A DNA stretch of 6,874 bases, taken from contig WRCL01000097.1 of NCBI GenBank assembly GCA_009783975.1, positions 1-6,874 of the forward strand. The letters run 5' to 3'. The notes below the pieces were generated by a model, which was not told the origin of the DNA, did not search any database, and saw nothing but the letters and a program-made list of their open reading frames with translations. The position numbers and the translations under genes are program-made. The first letter of the stretch is position 1; each line of letters begins with the position of its first letter. Shown here piece after piece: positions 1 through 6,709 of the stretch. This stretch comes from Micrococcales bacterium. Its GTDB lineage: Bacteria; Actinomycetota; Actinomycetes; Actinomycetales; Cellulomonadaceae.

Positions 1-989
1 AGGAGGAGCCGCAGTTTCTGAAGAAGACCCCAATAATCAGGCGCGACCTCTTTCCTCTGTCCCGACTCCCGCGCCGTGCCCATCCCGAGAACCGTCAAGC
101 CAATGCTCGTCGCCGTCGCCACACTGCTCCCGATCGGGCCGGTGAACAGACCGACAGCGCCGACAACAACCCCGGCTGCTGACAACAGTGCAGAAATGTC
201 GAAATCACCACCCTTGCCTGCCGCCCTGGCACATTTTTCCATCGCCGAGGCGGTCGCAGAGATGATGACACAGAAGTCTTTTCGCGCACACTCCCAGAGT
301 GCTTGCTCCGCGGCAATGGCCACTCCGATTACTAGTGCGGTATCCTGGCAGCAGTCGACGGCGACGCGCAGATTATCCACGTACGATTTGAAAGTATCGA
401 TTGTGCTGCTCTGCATGTGCCGACCGAGGTAGTCATGACCATCGAGAACGTCCTTGATGTGCCCGAGGTTCGGACGCAGGCTCCCCGCACCTGTGTCGGG
501 CCTTTCCGCCCGGTCGCACATGTCTACGAAGACGGCTCGCCACGAGTCAACGACAACTCCGATCTCCTCCGGGTCAGGCAATTTGCGCCATGGCTCGACG
601 ATGTCGTCGATCTCAGCTCGAATTTCGTCGAATCGCTGTATCCGTCTGCACTCGCTCATCTCCGTGCGTGAGAGATCGGCCTCCGTCTCGCACATGGGCG
701 GCTTGGGGTCTATCTGCTGCCAGCGAGCATTGGGGTTCACAACGTAGTAACCGCCGCCAGTGCCATCTGGACCGGGTCGGGCTATCCACGCCCAGCGCGG
801 GTTCTTCGCCTCGTAGTGGTCGCCGGAGATCTGGAAATGATCACGGTGAGGCAGTGATTGGGAACAGACATAGGCGTCGATCGCTGCTCTCTTCAGGCGC
901 CCAACGCAAGCATCGAACTCATAGTCCCACTCTCCGACTCTGGTTTCGAGCCAACACGCGTTGTCCGGTTGCGAATCTGTTTCAGTCAT
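1..989 (-). CDS. Unrecognised protein, N-terminal 329 residues, cut by window edge
   Basis: An uninterrupted minus-strand frame runs from an ATG at 989-987 to the window edge, so the C-terminus is missing. The start follows an in-frame stop 5 codons upstream (TGA at 1004-1002). The ATG overlaps the stop of the 43-codon frame before it (ATGA), which suggests translational coupling. Visible parts: an aromatic-rich N-terminal region (about 12-95, with WDYEF near 21-25, NPRWAWIA near 63-70 and a GTGGGYYVV turn near 76-84); a probably helical, charged middle (about 105-260, including SWRAVF near 149-154 and ALWECARKDFC near 230-240); and a Gly/Ala/Val-rich hydrophobic stretch (about 265-305) that could be buried or could touch a membrane. 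I count 11 cysteines, including a CC pair at 213-214. There is no signal peptide. I do not recognise the family. The helical-then-hydrophobic layout resembles type VII (WXG100-like) substrates, but I see no clear WXG motif, so that is inference only. The reading frame itself is well supported by its length and sensible protein composition. Confidence 0.75.
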   Translation of the reverse strand, partial: MTETDSQPDNACWLETRVGEWDYEFDACVGRLKRAAIDAYVCSQSLPHRDHFQISGDHYEAKNPRWAWIARPGPDGTGGGYYVVNPNARWQQIDPKPPMCETEADLSRTEMSECRRIQRFDEIRAEIDDIVEPWRKLPDPEEIGVVVDSWRAVFVDMCDRAERPDTGAGSLRPNLGHIKDVLDGHDYLGRHMQSSTIDTFKSYVDNLRVAVDCCQDTALVIGVAIAAEQALWECARKDFCVIISATASAMEKCARAAGKGGDFDISALLSAAGVVVGAVGLFTGPIGSSVATATSIGLTVLGMGTARESGQRKEVAPDYWGLLQKLRLL

Positions 990-1117
990 CTCACTGCCCC
1001 ATCAGTTGCACCAGTTGCCGTCAAGTGCGAGTACGTGCCAACAGCCGGCCTCTTCGGCGTCCAGTCAACACGCACGTGCACGCTGTCCTGCCCGTGGGGA
1101 ACCTTTCGCAAGATCAC
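986..1117 (-). CDS. Small unrecognised protein, 43 residues, coupled to the next gene
   Basis: The frame starts at GTG 1117-1115. An in-frame TGA four codons upstream excludes a longer form. A purine-rich GAGGGG/GAGG stretch lies just before the start and fits a ribosome binding site. The stop TGA (988-986) overlaps the ATG of the following gene as ATGA, the classic arrangement for translational coupling in actinobacteria. The peptide begins VILRKVPHG, has an alternating polar/hydrophobic stretch (SVHVRVDW, residues 12-19) that could form a beta strand, and ends GAVR. It has no cysteine, signal peptide or membrane segment. I do not recognise a family. It could be a small partner of the large downstream protein, or the surviving end of a longer gene whose front part has decayed. 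The main support is the overlap and the ribosome binding site, not the protein content. Confidence 0.5.
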   Translation of the reverse strand: MILRKVPHGQDSVHVRVDWTPKRPAVGTYSHLTATGATDGAVR

Positions 1118-1121
1118 TGCC

Positions 1122-1428
1122 TCATCCCCTCACCCGGCCACCGCTGTTGGATACCAGATTTCTAGCACACGGGCCGCAAGCCAAACAAGTCTGTGTCGCC
1201 GTGCTCGTCGGGTCCTCGCCTGGGCGCTCGCACGCTGGGACAGAGCAGTCGGAGTGTCTCCAGGCTGGCGTGCCCACGGAGGCCCCGGCGACACGGCGGG
1301 CCGCAGCCCCCGCCGACGCCATCGGGATCTGGCACCAGGCCCCCTCGCGCACATCCAGGCGCCCGGCGGCTCGTGCACAGGTGACGAACGCACAACGGGC
1401 GTTGGAGCATGTTCCGACAGGCCTGAGA
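1122..1428 (-). pseudogene. Doubtful Cys-rich reading frame lacking its own start
   Basis: This very GC-rich stretch (hand count about 85% for 1261-1320) is open in one minus frame for 101 codons. It ends at TGA 1124-1122, four bases before the GTG of the 43-codon gene. The peptide has nine cysteines: CSNARC near residues 7-12, then C17 and C32, then DCSVPACERPG near 60-70 and CLACGPC near 81-87. The spacing could suit metal binding. No start codon exists in this frame outside the palindrome. The nearest candidates (ATG 1505-1503, TTG 1538-1536) lie inside or beside it. If genuine, the gene was cut at its 5' end when the palindrome arrived. Caution: a second minus frame here is also open and nearly as Cys-rich, as GC-rich DNA can be by chance. 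I see no other gene, RNA or repeat in this stretch. Confidence 0.27.
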
Positions 1429-1534
1429 AGACGGTGGAGACAATGGGGACGGTTCCTATGTCTTGCCTGGTCAGAGCGCGATAGCGCTCTGACCAGGCAA
1501 GACATAGGAACCGTCCCCATTGTCTCCACCGTCT
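1429..1534. repeat. Perfect 106-bp palindrome, 51-bp arms with 4-base loop
   Basis: Positions 1429-1479 and 1484-1534 are exact reverse complements, checked base by base, around the loop GATA (1480-1483). Pairing stops abruptly at both ends (1428 A against 1535 G). The arm contains GGGGACGGTTCCTATGTC. From memory, unchecked, GGGGACGGTTC-type motifs recur in palindromic repeats linked to REP-associated tyrosine transposases, but no transposase is visible here. The element lies across the 3' end of gtfB and supplies its last 20 codons and stop. As RNA it would fold into a long hairpin, which could stop or protect the aSec transcript. However, no T-run follows on either strand, so it is not a standard intrinsic terminator. 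Alternatives are a recent MITE-like insertion or a false join in the assembly. I saw no second copy in the window. Confidence 0.95.
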
Positions 1535-2829
1535 GCAAACACCTGGTGGTAGTCCGCGGGGGTGGACTGTGGACCGTGCTGGGTGTGCAGGTCGTCGAGG
1601 GCTGTCGTCCTGGCTTGCTCGCTTGTCGTCACGGCTGACAGTAACGATGCGAGGTCTTGTGAGGTGGAGAAGGTGCGGCTGTGGTCGGGGGACTTGGCAT
1701 GTGCGGCGCTGGCGAGGACGAGGAGGTTGAGGTGGTAGGCGGCTTTGACGACGTCACGCACGTGGGTGCCGGCGTCGATGTCGAGGTAGACCGAGGCCCG
1801 CTCGAGCTCGTCGCGGATCTGGGCGTGAGTGATCGTCGGGACGAGTGTGAGGTTCGGGTGGGTGCGGGCCAGGTCGTGGAGCTTGTCGCTCATGAGCGTG
1901 AGCGCGGCGACGCAGAACGTCACGTCGGGCAGTGCGTCGAGCAGGTCGACGAGCCAGGGGATCTCGTCGGTGCTCGTGAGCGTGAAGGTGCGGGCCAGGT
2001 CGCCGTGGGTGTCGGCGAACTGGCCAAGGTGTGACAGGTAGGCCAGGTCCACCGTGGTGTGCCGGTGCGCGGCCGCGACCTTGGTGCGCAGGTGTTCGTC
2101 GCAGAACACGATCCGCTCCAAGGCTGTGGGCTGGTCCAGCTCGGTGGCCATGTTGCCCGGTATGTCACCTGGCATCGGTTCTTGCCAGAACAAGGTTGTG
2201 TTCGGTCTGGTCGCCCGGCCGCGCATGACGAACAGGGGGTACGACAAGGAGTTCACCAGGGTGTGGTCGTCGGCGATGCCGTGGCTGTCGAGGAAGTGCG
2301 AGACGAAGTCGGTCACCGTGGCAAAGGTGAGCAGCGTCTGCGGTGTGCGCACCGTCACCGCCCGCGAGCGGTGGGCGACCTCGACCTGGCACTCGCGCGG
2401 CCCGTGGTACACCGTCTGGTAGGCGGCTCCGTCGTGGTAGTACGTCGTGGCGTAGTGGTTGCCGTACCGGTCGTACCGGTCGGTGTGGCTGAGCATCTGG
2501 TCTGGGGCGAGCCAGTCGACGCACTGGACCTGCCGGAACGAGTCGGCGTCGTAGTGGATCCGGCCGACGGTCATCGTGTCGCGCAGGACCTCGGCGAACA
2601 CCTCGTCGCCCTGGCGGATCTCGCACCACTGCGGAACAGGGACCTGGTTGAAAAACAGGGGCTCACCTACCGGTTCGATCCCGGTGTACGTCGTGAACGG
2701 GCACACGGCCCCGTCGGGCAGGTACCCGTCGTACCAGATGACGACGGGGCTGAACTCCAGCCCGGCGGTGCGCAGCGACGCAACCAGCTGCCTTGTCGCG
2801 TCGTCGACGGCGTTGAACAGCGCTAGCAC
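1471..2829 (-). CDS. gtfB: Accessory Sec glycosyltransferase partner GtfB
   Basis: GtfB is the non-catalytic partner of GtfA. In streptococci the two form a cytoplasmic complex that adds GlcNAc to the serine-rich repeats of the aSec adhesin, with GtfB binding the acceptor. The N-terminus (ALFNAVDDATRQL, then VVIWYDGYLPDG near 29-40 and PFTTYTG near 44-50) and the FFNQVPVPQWCEIR block (59-72) match what I know of GtfB. WQEPMPGDIPGN (215-226) is a further recognisable block. No GT4 EX7E motif is seen, as expected for the non-catalytic subunit. It starts at GTG 2829-2827, overlapping the end of gtfA by 7 bases, with GAGG about 9 bases upstream. At 452 residues it has the usual length (about 440-450). 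Its last 20 codons (from residue 433, DGGDNGDG...) and the stop at 1473-1471 lie inside the palindrome, so the native C-terminus has probably been replaced. This is the last gene of the aSec block. Confidence 0.9.
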   Translation of the reverse strand: MLALFNAVDDATRQLVASLRTAGLEFSPVVIWYDGYLPDGAVCPFTTYTGIEPVGEPLFFNQVPVPQWCEIRQGDEVFAEVLRDTMTVGRIHYDADSFRQVQCVDWLAPDQMLSHTDRYDRYGNHYATTYYHDGAAYQTVYHGPRECQVEVAHRSRAVTVRTPQTLLTFATVTDFVSHFLDSHGIADDHTLVNSLSYPLFVMRGRATRPNTTLFWQEPMPGDIPGNMATELDQPTALERIVFCDEHLRTKVAAAHRHTTVDLAYLSHLGQFADTHGDLARTFTLTSTDEIPWLVDLLDALPDVTFCVAALTLMSDKLHDLARTHPNLTLVPTITHAQIRDELERASVYLDIDAGTHVRDVVKAAYHLNLLVLASAAHAKSPDHSRTFSTSQDLASLLSAVTTSEQARTTALDDLHTQHGPQSTPADYHQVFADGGDNGDGSYVLPGQSAIAL

Positions 2830-4367
2830 GGCTGGTCGCCTCGCAGCAGACGCGCCCAGGCCGCACCGACGTTCGCGGTGGTGTACGCCTGGGCCTTACG
2901 CGCCGAGTGGTTGCGCATCGCCTCGAGGGACCCGCAGGTGAGCACCTCGACGATCGCGTCGGCGAGCGCCGTGACGTCGTCGTCGCTGGACGTGCACGGC
3001 ACGAGGCGGCCGTTGACGCCCGGTTCGACAAGCTCGCGGTTGCCGTAGTCGACGTCGAACCCGACGACCGGCAGACCATGGGCGATCGCCTCGAGCACCG
3101 ACAACCCGAAACCTTCAGAGGTCGACGCTGACACGTACAACCCGTACGAGCCGAGCACGCCGTCAAGCTGTTGGTGCCCGAGCAGGTGCACGCAGTCGTG
3201 GGTCTGGGTCTGGCCGATCGTCGCGAGGAGCCCGTCACGGTTGCCCTCGCCGTAGACGTCCAGGTGCAGCCCAGGCAGCACCTCCCGGGCGGCGGCGACA
3301 GCACGGATGAGGATGTCGATGTGTTTTTCGTCGGCGAGGCGGCTCGCGGTGACCAGAGCCAGCCGGTCGTACTGCGGTGACGGTGGCTGGGGCCTGGCCA
3401 CACCGGGCGGGATCGGCACCACCGGGATCCGGGCGGCCGGTCCCTGCGCCGCCAGCTGGTTGTGCAGGGCCTGTTGCTGGCGGGTGGTCGCGACGATGAG
3501 CCCGTCGACGAGGTCCGGACGGGTGAAAACGTTCTCGTAGTGGTTGTTCCACAACAAGACCCCGTCGTCGGCCTGCCTGAGGTCGAAGTGCTCGGCGTGC
3601 ACGACAGAGAACAGACGGTGGTCGCCGACGACCGGGTAGATCCCGTCGATGACGTCCACCGCCCGGTCGACGACGACGACGTCGTCGGGCCGGTCCAGCA
3701 GGTGCGCGAAGACGGTCTGGAAGAACTGCGACCGGCCCTCGACGACGGTGCTGCCAGCGAAAGCGCTCGGGCGCTGGCGGTGCGGCGCCGCGCAGGCGCA
3801 CACCGGCGACGCCGCGGTGAATACCGTCCGGGTGATCTCGCGGTTGCGGTAGGACTGCTCGGCGGCGACACGGCCGTCAGTGGTGTAGAACGTGCGGCGG
3901 GCGAGCTGGTTGTCGCAGAAGTGCTCGACGTTGTGCAGGCTCTGGTCATAGTGCGCGACGCGGACAAGCTGGTCGCCGACGACGGTGTCGACGCGGTCGA
4001 CGAGCCCGCCGTCCAACGTGTGGACCTGGTAGCGCACCGGCGAGCCGGTCACGGTGATGTCGGTGCGCTGCGGCGATGTGCCGGTGACGGTGTGGGGTTG
4101 GGCCAGCGTGGCGACGAAATCGTCGAGGCTCAGTGTGCACGGGGCTGTGTCACGGCCTGCGACGAGGTTGTAGATCCACAGCACCTGCCGGTGGGCAAAA
4201 CCCAGAAGGTCGGTGTAGACGGCGAGGTTCGTGGCGATGTAGTCGGTGAAGACGTAGTAGTCCTCGACCCAGCTGAGCTCGGAAAACACCTCTCGGCGGT
4301 ATTTCTGGGCGTACTCCACACCGCTCGAGGCGAGCCCGACGGCCTTGTTGACGTTGTACACGCGCAC
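2823..4367 (-). CDS. gtfA: Accessory Sec glycosyltransferase GtfA, GT4 family
   Basis: GtfA is the catalytic subunit of the cytoplasmic GtfA-GtfB enzyme. In characterised systems it transfers GlcNAc from UDP-GlcNAc to Ser/Thr of the adhesin before export. The N-terminus (MRVYNVNKAVGLASSGVEYAQKYR, starting with a nucleotide-sugar-enzyme-like Gly-rich turn) is typical of aSec GtfA. Residues about 75-210 fit the beta-rich add-on domain (DUF1975) that contacts GtfB. The C-terminal Rossmann half has the GT4 signatures ASRLADEKHIDILI (341-354) and SEGFGLSVLE (417-426), which holds the EX7E pair E418/E426, followed by GLPVVGFDVDYGNRELV. The length of 514 is close to the roughly 500 usual for the family. 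The start is GTG 4367-4365, with GGAG 8 bases upstream and 13 after the end of secA2 (a second in-frame GTG lies two codons on). Its stop overlaps the start of gtfB. The sugar used here is inferred from relatives. Confidence 0.93.
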   Translation of the reverse strand: MRVYNVNKAVGLASSGVEYAQKYRREVFSELSWVEDYYVFTDYIATNLAVYTDLLGFAHRQVLWIYNLVAGRDTAPCTLSLDDFVATLAQPHTVTGTSPQRTDITVTGSPVRYQVHTLDGGLVDRVDTVVGDQLVRVAHYDQSLHNVEHFCDNQLARRTFYTTDGRVAAEQSYRNREITRTVFTAASPVCACAAPHRQRPSAFAGSTVVEGRSQFFQTVFAHLLDRPDDVVVVDRAVDVIDGIYPVVGDHRLFSVVHAEHFDLRQADDGVLLWNNHYENVFTRPDLVDGLIVATTRQQQALHNQLAAQGPAARIPVVPIPPGVARPQPPSPQYDRLALVTASRLADEKHIDILIRAVAAAREVLPGLHLDVYGEGNRDGLLATIGQTQTHDCVHLLGHQQLDGVLGSYGLYVSASTSEGFGLSVLEAIAHGLPVVGFDVDYGNRELVEPGVNGRLVPCTSSDDDVTALADAIVEVLTCGSLEAMRNHSARKAQAYTTANVGAAWARLLRGDQPC

Positions 4368-4381
4368 GGGACGTGCTCCAC

Positions 4382-6709
4382 TCAGGCGAACTGGACGATG
4401 ACACCACCGTCAGCGTTGTGCTCGATACGGCTCAGGCACAGCAGGCGCACGATGTCGCGGTTGATACGTTTCTTCATCTCCTCGAAAGCGAAGTAGGCCT
4501 CTTTGCGGTACTCGTACTCGACCTTGTGCTGTGCGAGGTTCCGGTCTTGTACGACGGTCTTCAGCTGTTCGAGGAAGTCGACCTGCTCGATCCAGGCGAC
4601 GTCGATCGCCTTGAGCAAGACGATGTTGACGAACCTGGTGTACGCCTGCGGGTCTGCCAAGGTCGTGGCCTTGGCCTCGAGCGCACCGGCGAACGTCGTG
4701 GCCAAGAAGTCGCGCACGTCATGGCTGTCCGTCGTGTCCAGGGTGTCGAACCCGGCAGGCAGGTGGTAGCTGAGGTTGTCAAAGACGTACCGCATGCAGA
4801 AGCTGCGGCCGTCGCCGGTACGAGCGGCCACGGCGTCGGCGAACACACCTGCGGCGACCTGCTCGAGCTCGGCGGGTGTGACTGGGTCGCCGGTGATGAT
4901 CTGGTCGCGCATCTGGTAGATGAGGTCGCGTTGGCGCGACATGGCGATGTCGAAGTCTTTGGAGAGCTTGCGGGCGCCGCTGGCAGATTCCTCGCTCGCG
5001 CGCTGGGCGCGGTCCAGAAGGCTCGTCATCGCCCGTCGGCTGCGGCGGCGTTTGCGGACGTCCTCAGGCTTGACCGAGCCGAACTTGATGAACAGGTCGT
5101 CTTGCATCGAGGCGTAGAAGCGGCTCGACCCCGGGTCGCCCTGGCGCCCGGCCCGGCCACGGACCTGCCCCTCGACGCGCTGGTTGGGAAACTTCTCGGC
5201 CCCGATGATGACCAGCCCGCCCAGCTGTTTGGCGTCGGGGGCGACCTTGATGTCAGTGCCCCGGCCGGCGATGAGGGTGGCGACGGTGATCGCACCGGTG
5301 CGTCCGGCCTCACGGATCATCTCGGCCTCTTTGGCCTCGCTCAAGGCGTTGAGCAGGTTGTGCTCGATCCCACGGTCGAGCAGGTACCCGGAGAACTTCA
5401 CCGAGCTTTGCACCGAACCGGTGGTGAGCAGGATCGGGCGGCCCGTGCCCCGGACCTGCTCGAGGTAGTCCAGGACGAGGCGTTCTCTTTCGTCGACCGT
5501 CTCGACGACGACGTCGGGTTCGTCGACCCGGATGACCGGACGGTACGTCGGGATCTCCACGACGTCGGTCCCGTAGGTCTTGAGCAGCTCTTTCTCCGAA
5601 CCTTTTGCCGTCCCCGTCATCCCTCCCATACGGTCGCACATGCCGAACAGGTTCTGGTACGTCACCGACGCCATCGCCCGGTTCTCGGTGGTGATGTCCA
5701 GGCATTCTCTGCCCTCGATCGCCTGGTGCAGCCCGCCTTGGAGCTTGTTGCCCTCCAGGAGCCGGCCCGTGACCGAGCTGAGCAGGACGAGGTTGCCGCC
5801 CATGACCATGTAGTCGCGCATCGGCTCAAAGCTCGTCCGTGCCCGCAGCGCGAGGTGGATGTGGCGTGTGAGACGAAAACACTGCGGGGCGTAGATGTTC
5901 TCCACGTGGAAGAACCTGTTCGCCGCGGCGACCCCGTCATCGGTCAGGGCGACGACACCTGTGCTCTGGTCGTACTCGTACTCGACGTCTTCGCGCAGCG
6001 TCCCGACGAACGCCCCTGCCAGCGGGTAGAGGTTGGACTGCACCCGCGGTGAGCCGGAGATGACCAGCGGCATCTGCGCCAGGTCGAGCAAGATCGCGTC
6101 GGCCTCGTCGATGAGCACATAGTTGAACGGGCGCAGGTATTTTTCCTCGCTCGTGCCGACGAGGTTCTCCAGCAGGTAGTCGAACCCGACCTTGTCGCTC
6201 GTGGAGTAGATGACGTCCGCGGAGTAGATATCTTTTTTCTCGCCGGACGAAAAGTCGCTCGTCCCTGCTTCGGGCACACCGATGGCCAGGCGCAGCCCGA
6301 GCAGCTCGAACACCGGGCGGAACTCTTCGGCGTCGCGGCGGGCCAGGTACCCGTTGACGGTGACGAGCATCGCGCCGTGGCCTGACAATGCGTTGAGGTA
6401 CAGCGGCAGCGTCGCGGTCAGGGACTTGCCCTCGCCGGTCTTCATCGCAGCGATGTTGCCCTGGTGCATGACGACCGCGGCGAGCACCTGGTTGTCGTAG
6501 GGAAACTTGCCCACCGCCCGCAGCGCGGCCTCCTTCGCCACCGCGTACGCCTCGGGCAGCAGGTGGTCAAGGCTCTGGCCAGCGTCGATACGCCCGCGGA
6601 ACTCGCGCGTCTTGTCGGCGAGCTGGGAGTCCGACAGTGCGCGCACCGCGTCTTGGTATGAGCTGACGCGCGCGACGAGGCGGCGGTTCTTCGTGTCGCT
6701 GTTAGCCAC
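4382..6709 (-). CDS. secA2: Accessory Sec translocase ATPase SecA2
   Basis: SecA2 is the ATPase motor that drives the glycosylated adhesin through SecY2, working at the inner face of the membrane with the Asp proteins. Visible motifs: Walker A MKTGEGKS (89-96); VTVNGYLARRDAEEF (117-130); Walker B VLIDEADAILLD (198-209) followed by MPLVISG; TGRLLEG (314-320) and KLQGGLHQAIE (322-332); GMTGTAKGSEKE (363-374) with IPTYRPV (386-392); AGRGTDIKV (481-489); and helicase motif VI QVRGRAGRQGDPGSSRFY (515-532). At 775 residues it is shorter than housekeeping SecA. It ends in IVQFA without the C-terminal Cys/His zinc tail, as expected for the aSec type. Together with adjacent gtfA/gtfB and Asp3, this separates it from mycobacterial-type SecA2. 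It starts at GTG 6709-6707, with GGAGG 9 bases upstream, and overlaps the end of the Asp3-like gene by 8 bases. Confidence 0.96.
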   Translation of the reverse strand: MANSDTKNRRLVARVSSYQDAVRALSDSQLADKTREFRGRIDAGQSLDHLLPEAYAVAKEAALRAVGKFPYDNQVLAAVVMHQGNIAAMKTGEGKSLTATLPLYLNALSGHGAMLVTVNGYLARRDAEEFRPVFELLGLRLAIGVPEAGTSDFSSGEKKDIYSADVIYSTSDKVGFDYLLENLVGTSEEKYLRPFNYVLIDEADAILLDLAQMPLVISGSPRVQSNLYPLAGAFVGTLREDVEYEYDQSTGVVALTDDGVAAANRFFHVENIYAPQCFRLTRHIHLALRARTSFEPMRDYMVMGGNLVLLSSVTGRLLEGNKLQGGLHQAIEGRECLDITTENRAMASVTYQNLFGMCDRMGGMTGTAKGSEKELLKTYGTDVVEIPTYRPVIRVDEPDVVVETVDERERLVLDYLEQVRGTGRPILLTTGSVQSSVKFSGYLLDRGIEHNLLNALSEAKEAEMIREAGRTGAITVATLIAGRGTDIKVAPDAKQLGGLVIIGAEKFPNQRVEGQVRGRAGRQGDPGSSRFYASMQDDLFIKFGSVKPEDVRKRRRSRRAMTSLLDRAQRASEESASGARKLSKDFDIAMSRQRDLIYQMRDQIITGDPVTPAELEQVAAGVFADAVAARTGDGRSFCMRYVFDNLSYHLPAGFDTLDTTDSHDVRDFLATTFAGALEAKATTLADPQAYTRFVNIVLLKAIDVAWIEQVDFLEQLKTVVQDRNLAQHKVEYEYRKEAYFAFEEMKKRINRDIVRLLCLSRIEHNADGGVIVQFA

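Noticed and set aside
76..432. Plus-strand 118-codon frame at the window start
   Set aside because: It is antisense to the 329-residue frame, which is longer, has a coupled start and a more natural protein composition.
1159..1188. Minus-strand promoter-like pair, TTGTTT (1188-1183) and TAGAAA (1164-1159), 18 bases apart, about 40 bases before the 43-codon gene
   Set aside because: Only partial matches to the consensus and easily found by chance. Plausible as the source of the downstream unit's transcript but not strong enough to list.
1429..1534. Palindrome as a standard intrinsic terminator
   Set aside because: The stem is far longer than usual and no T-run follows on either strand; some effect on transcript end remains possible.
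2462..2483. Short direct repeat of the TACCGGTCG type inside gtfB
   Set aside because: Explained by the coding of a DRYDRYG peptide, with no sign of a repeat element.
2059..2826. Plus-strand frame opposite gtfB (255 codons)
   Set aside because: Antisense shadow of a recognised gene, with no family features.
2663..3967. Minus-strand 434-codon frame within gtfA and gtfB
   Set aside because: Extremely Ser/Arg/Thr-rich, overlaps both real genes in another frame, with no motif. It is a shadow and not a serine-rich adhesin.
4373..6052. Long plus-strand open frame (559 codons) opposite secA2
   Set aside because: It is the complement of a strongly motif-rich SecA2; long antisense frames are common in GC-rich genes, and its Val/Asp/Glu-heavy protein has no recognisable domain.
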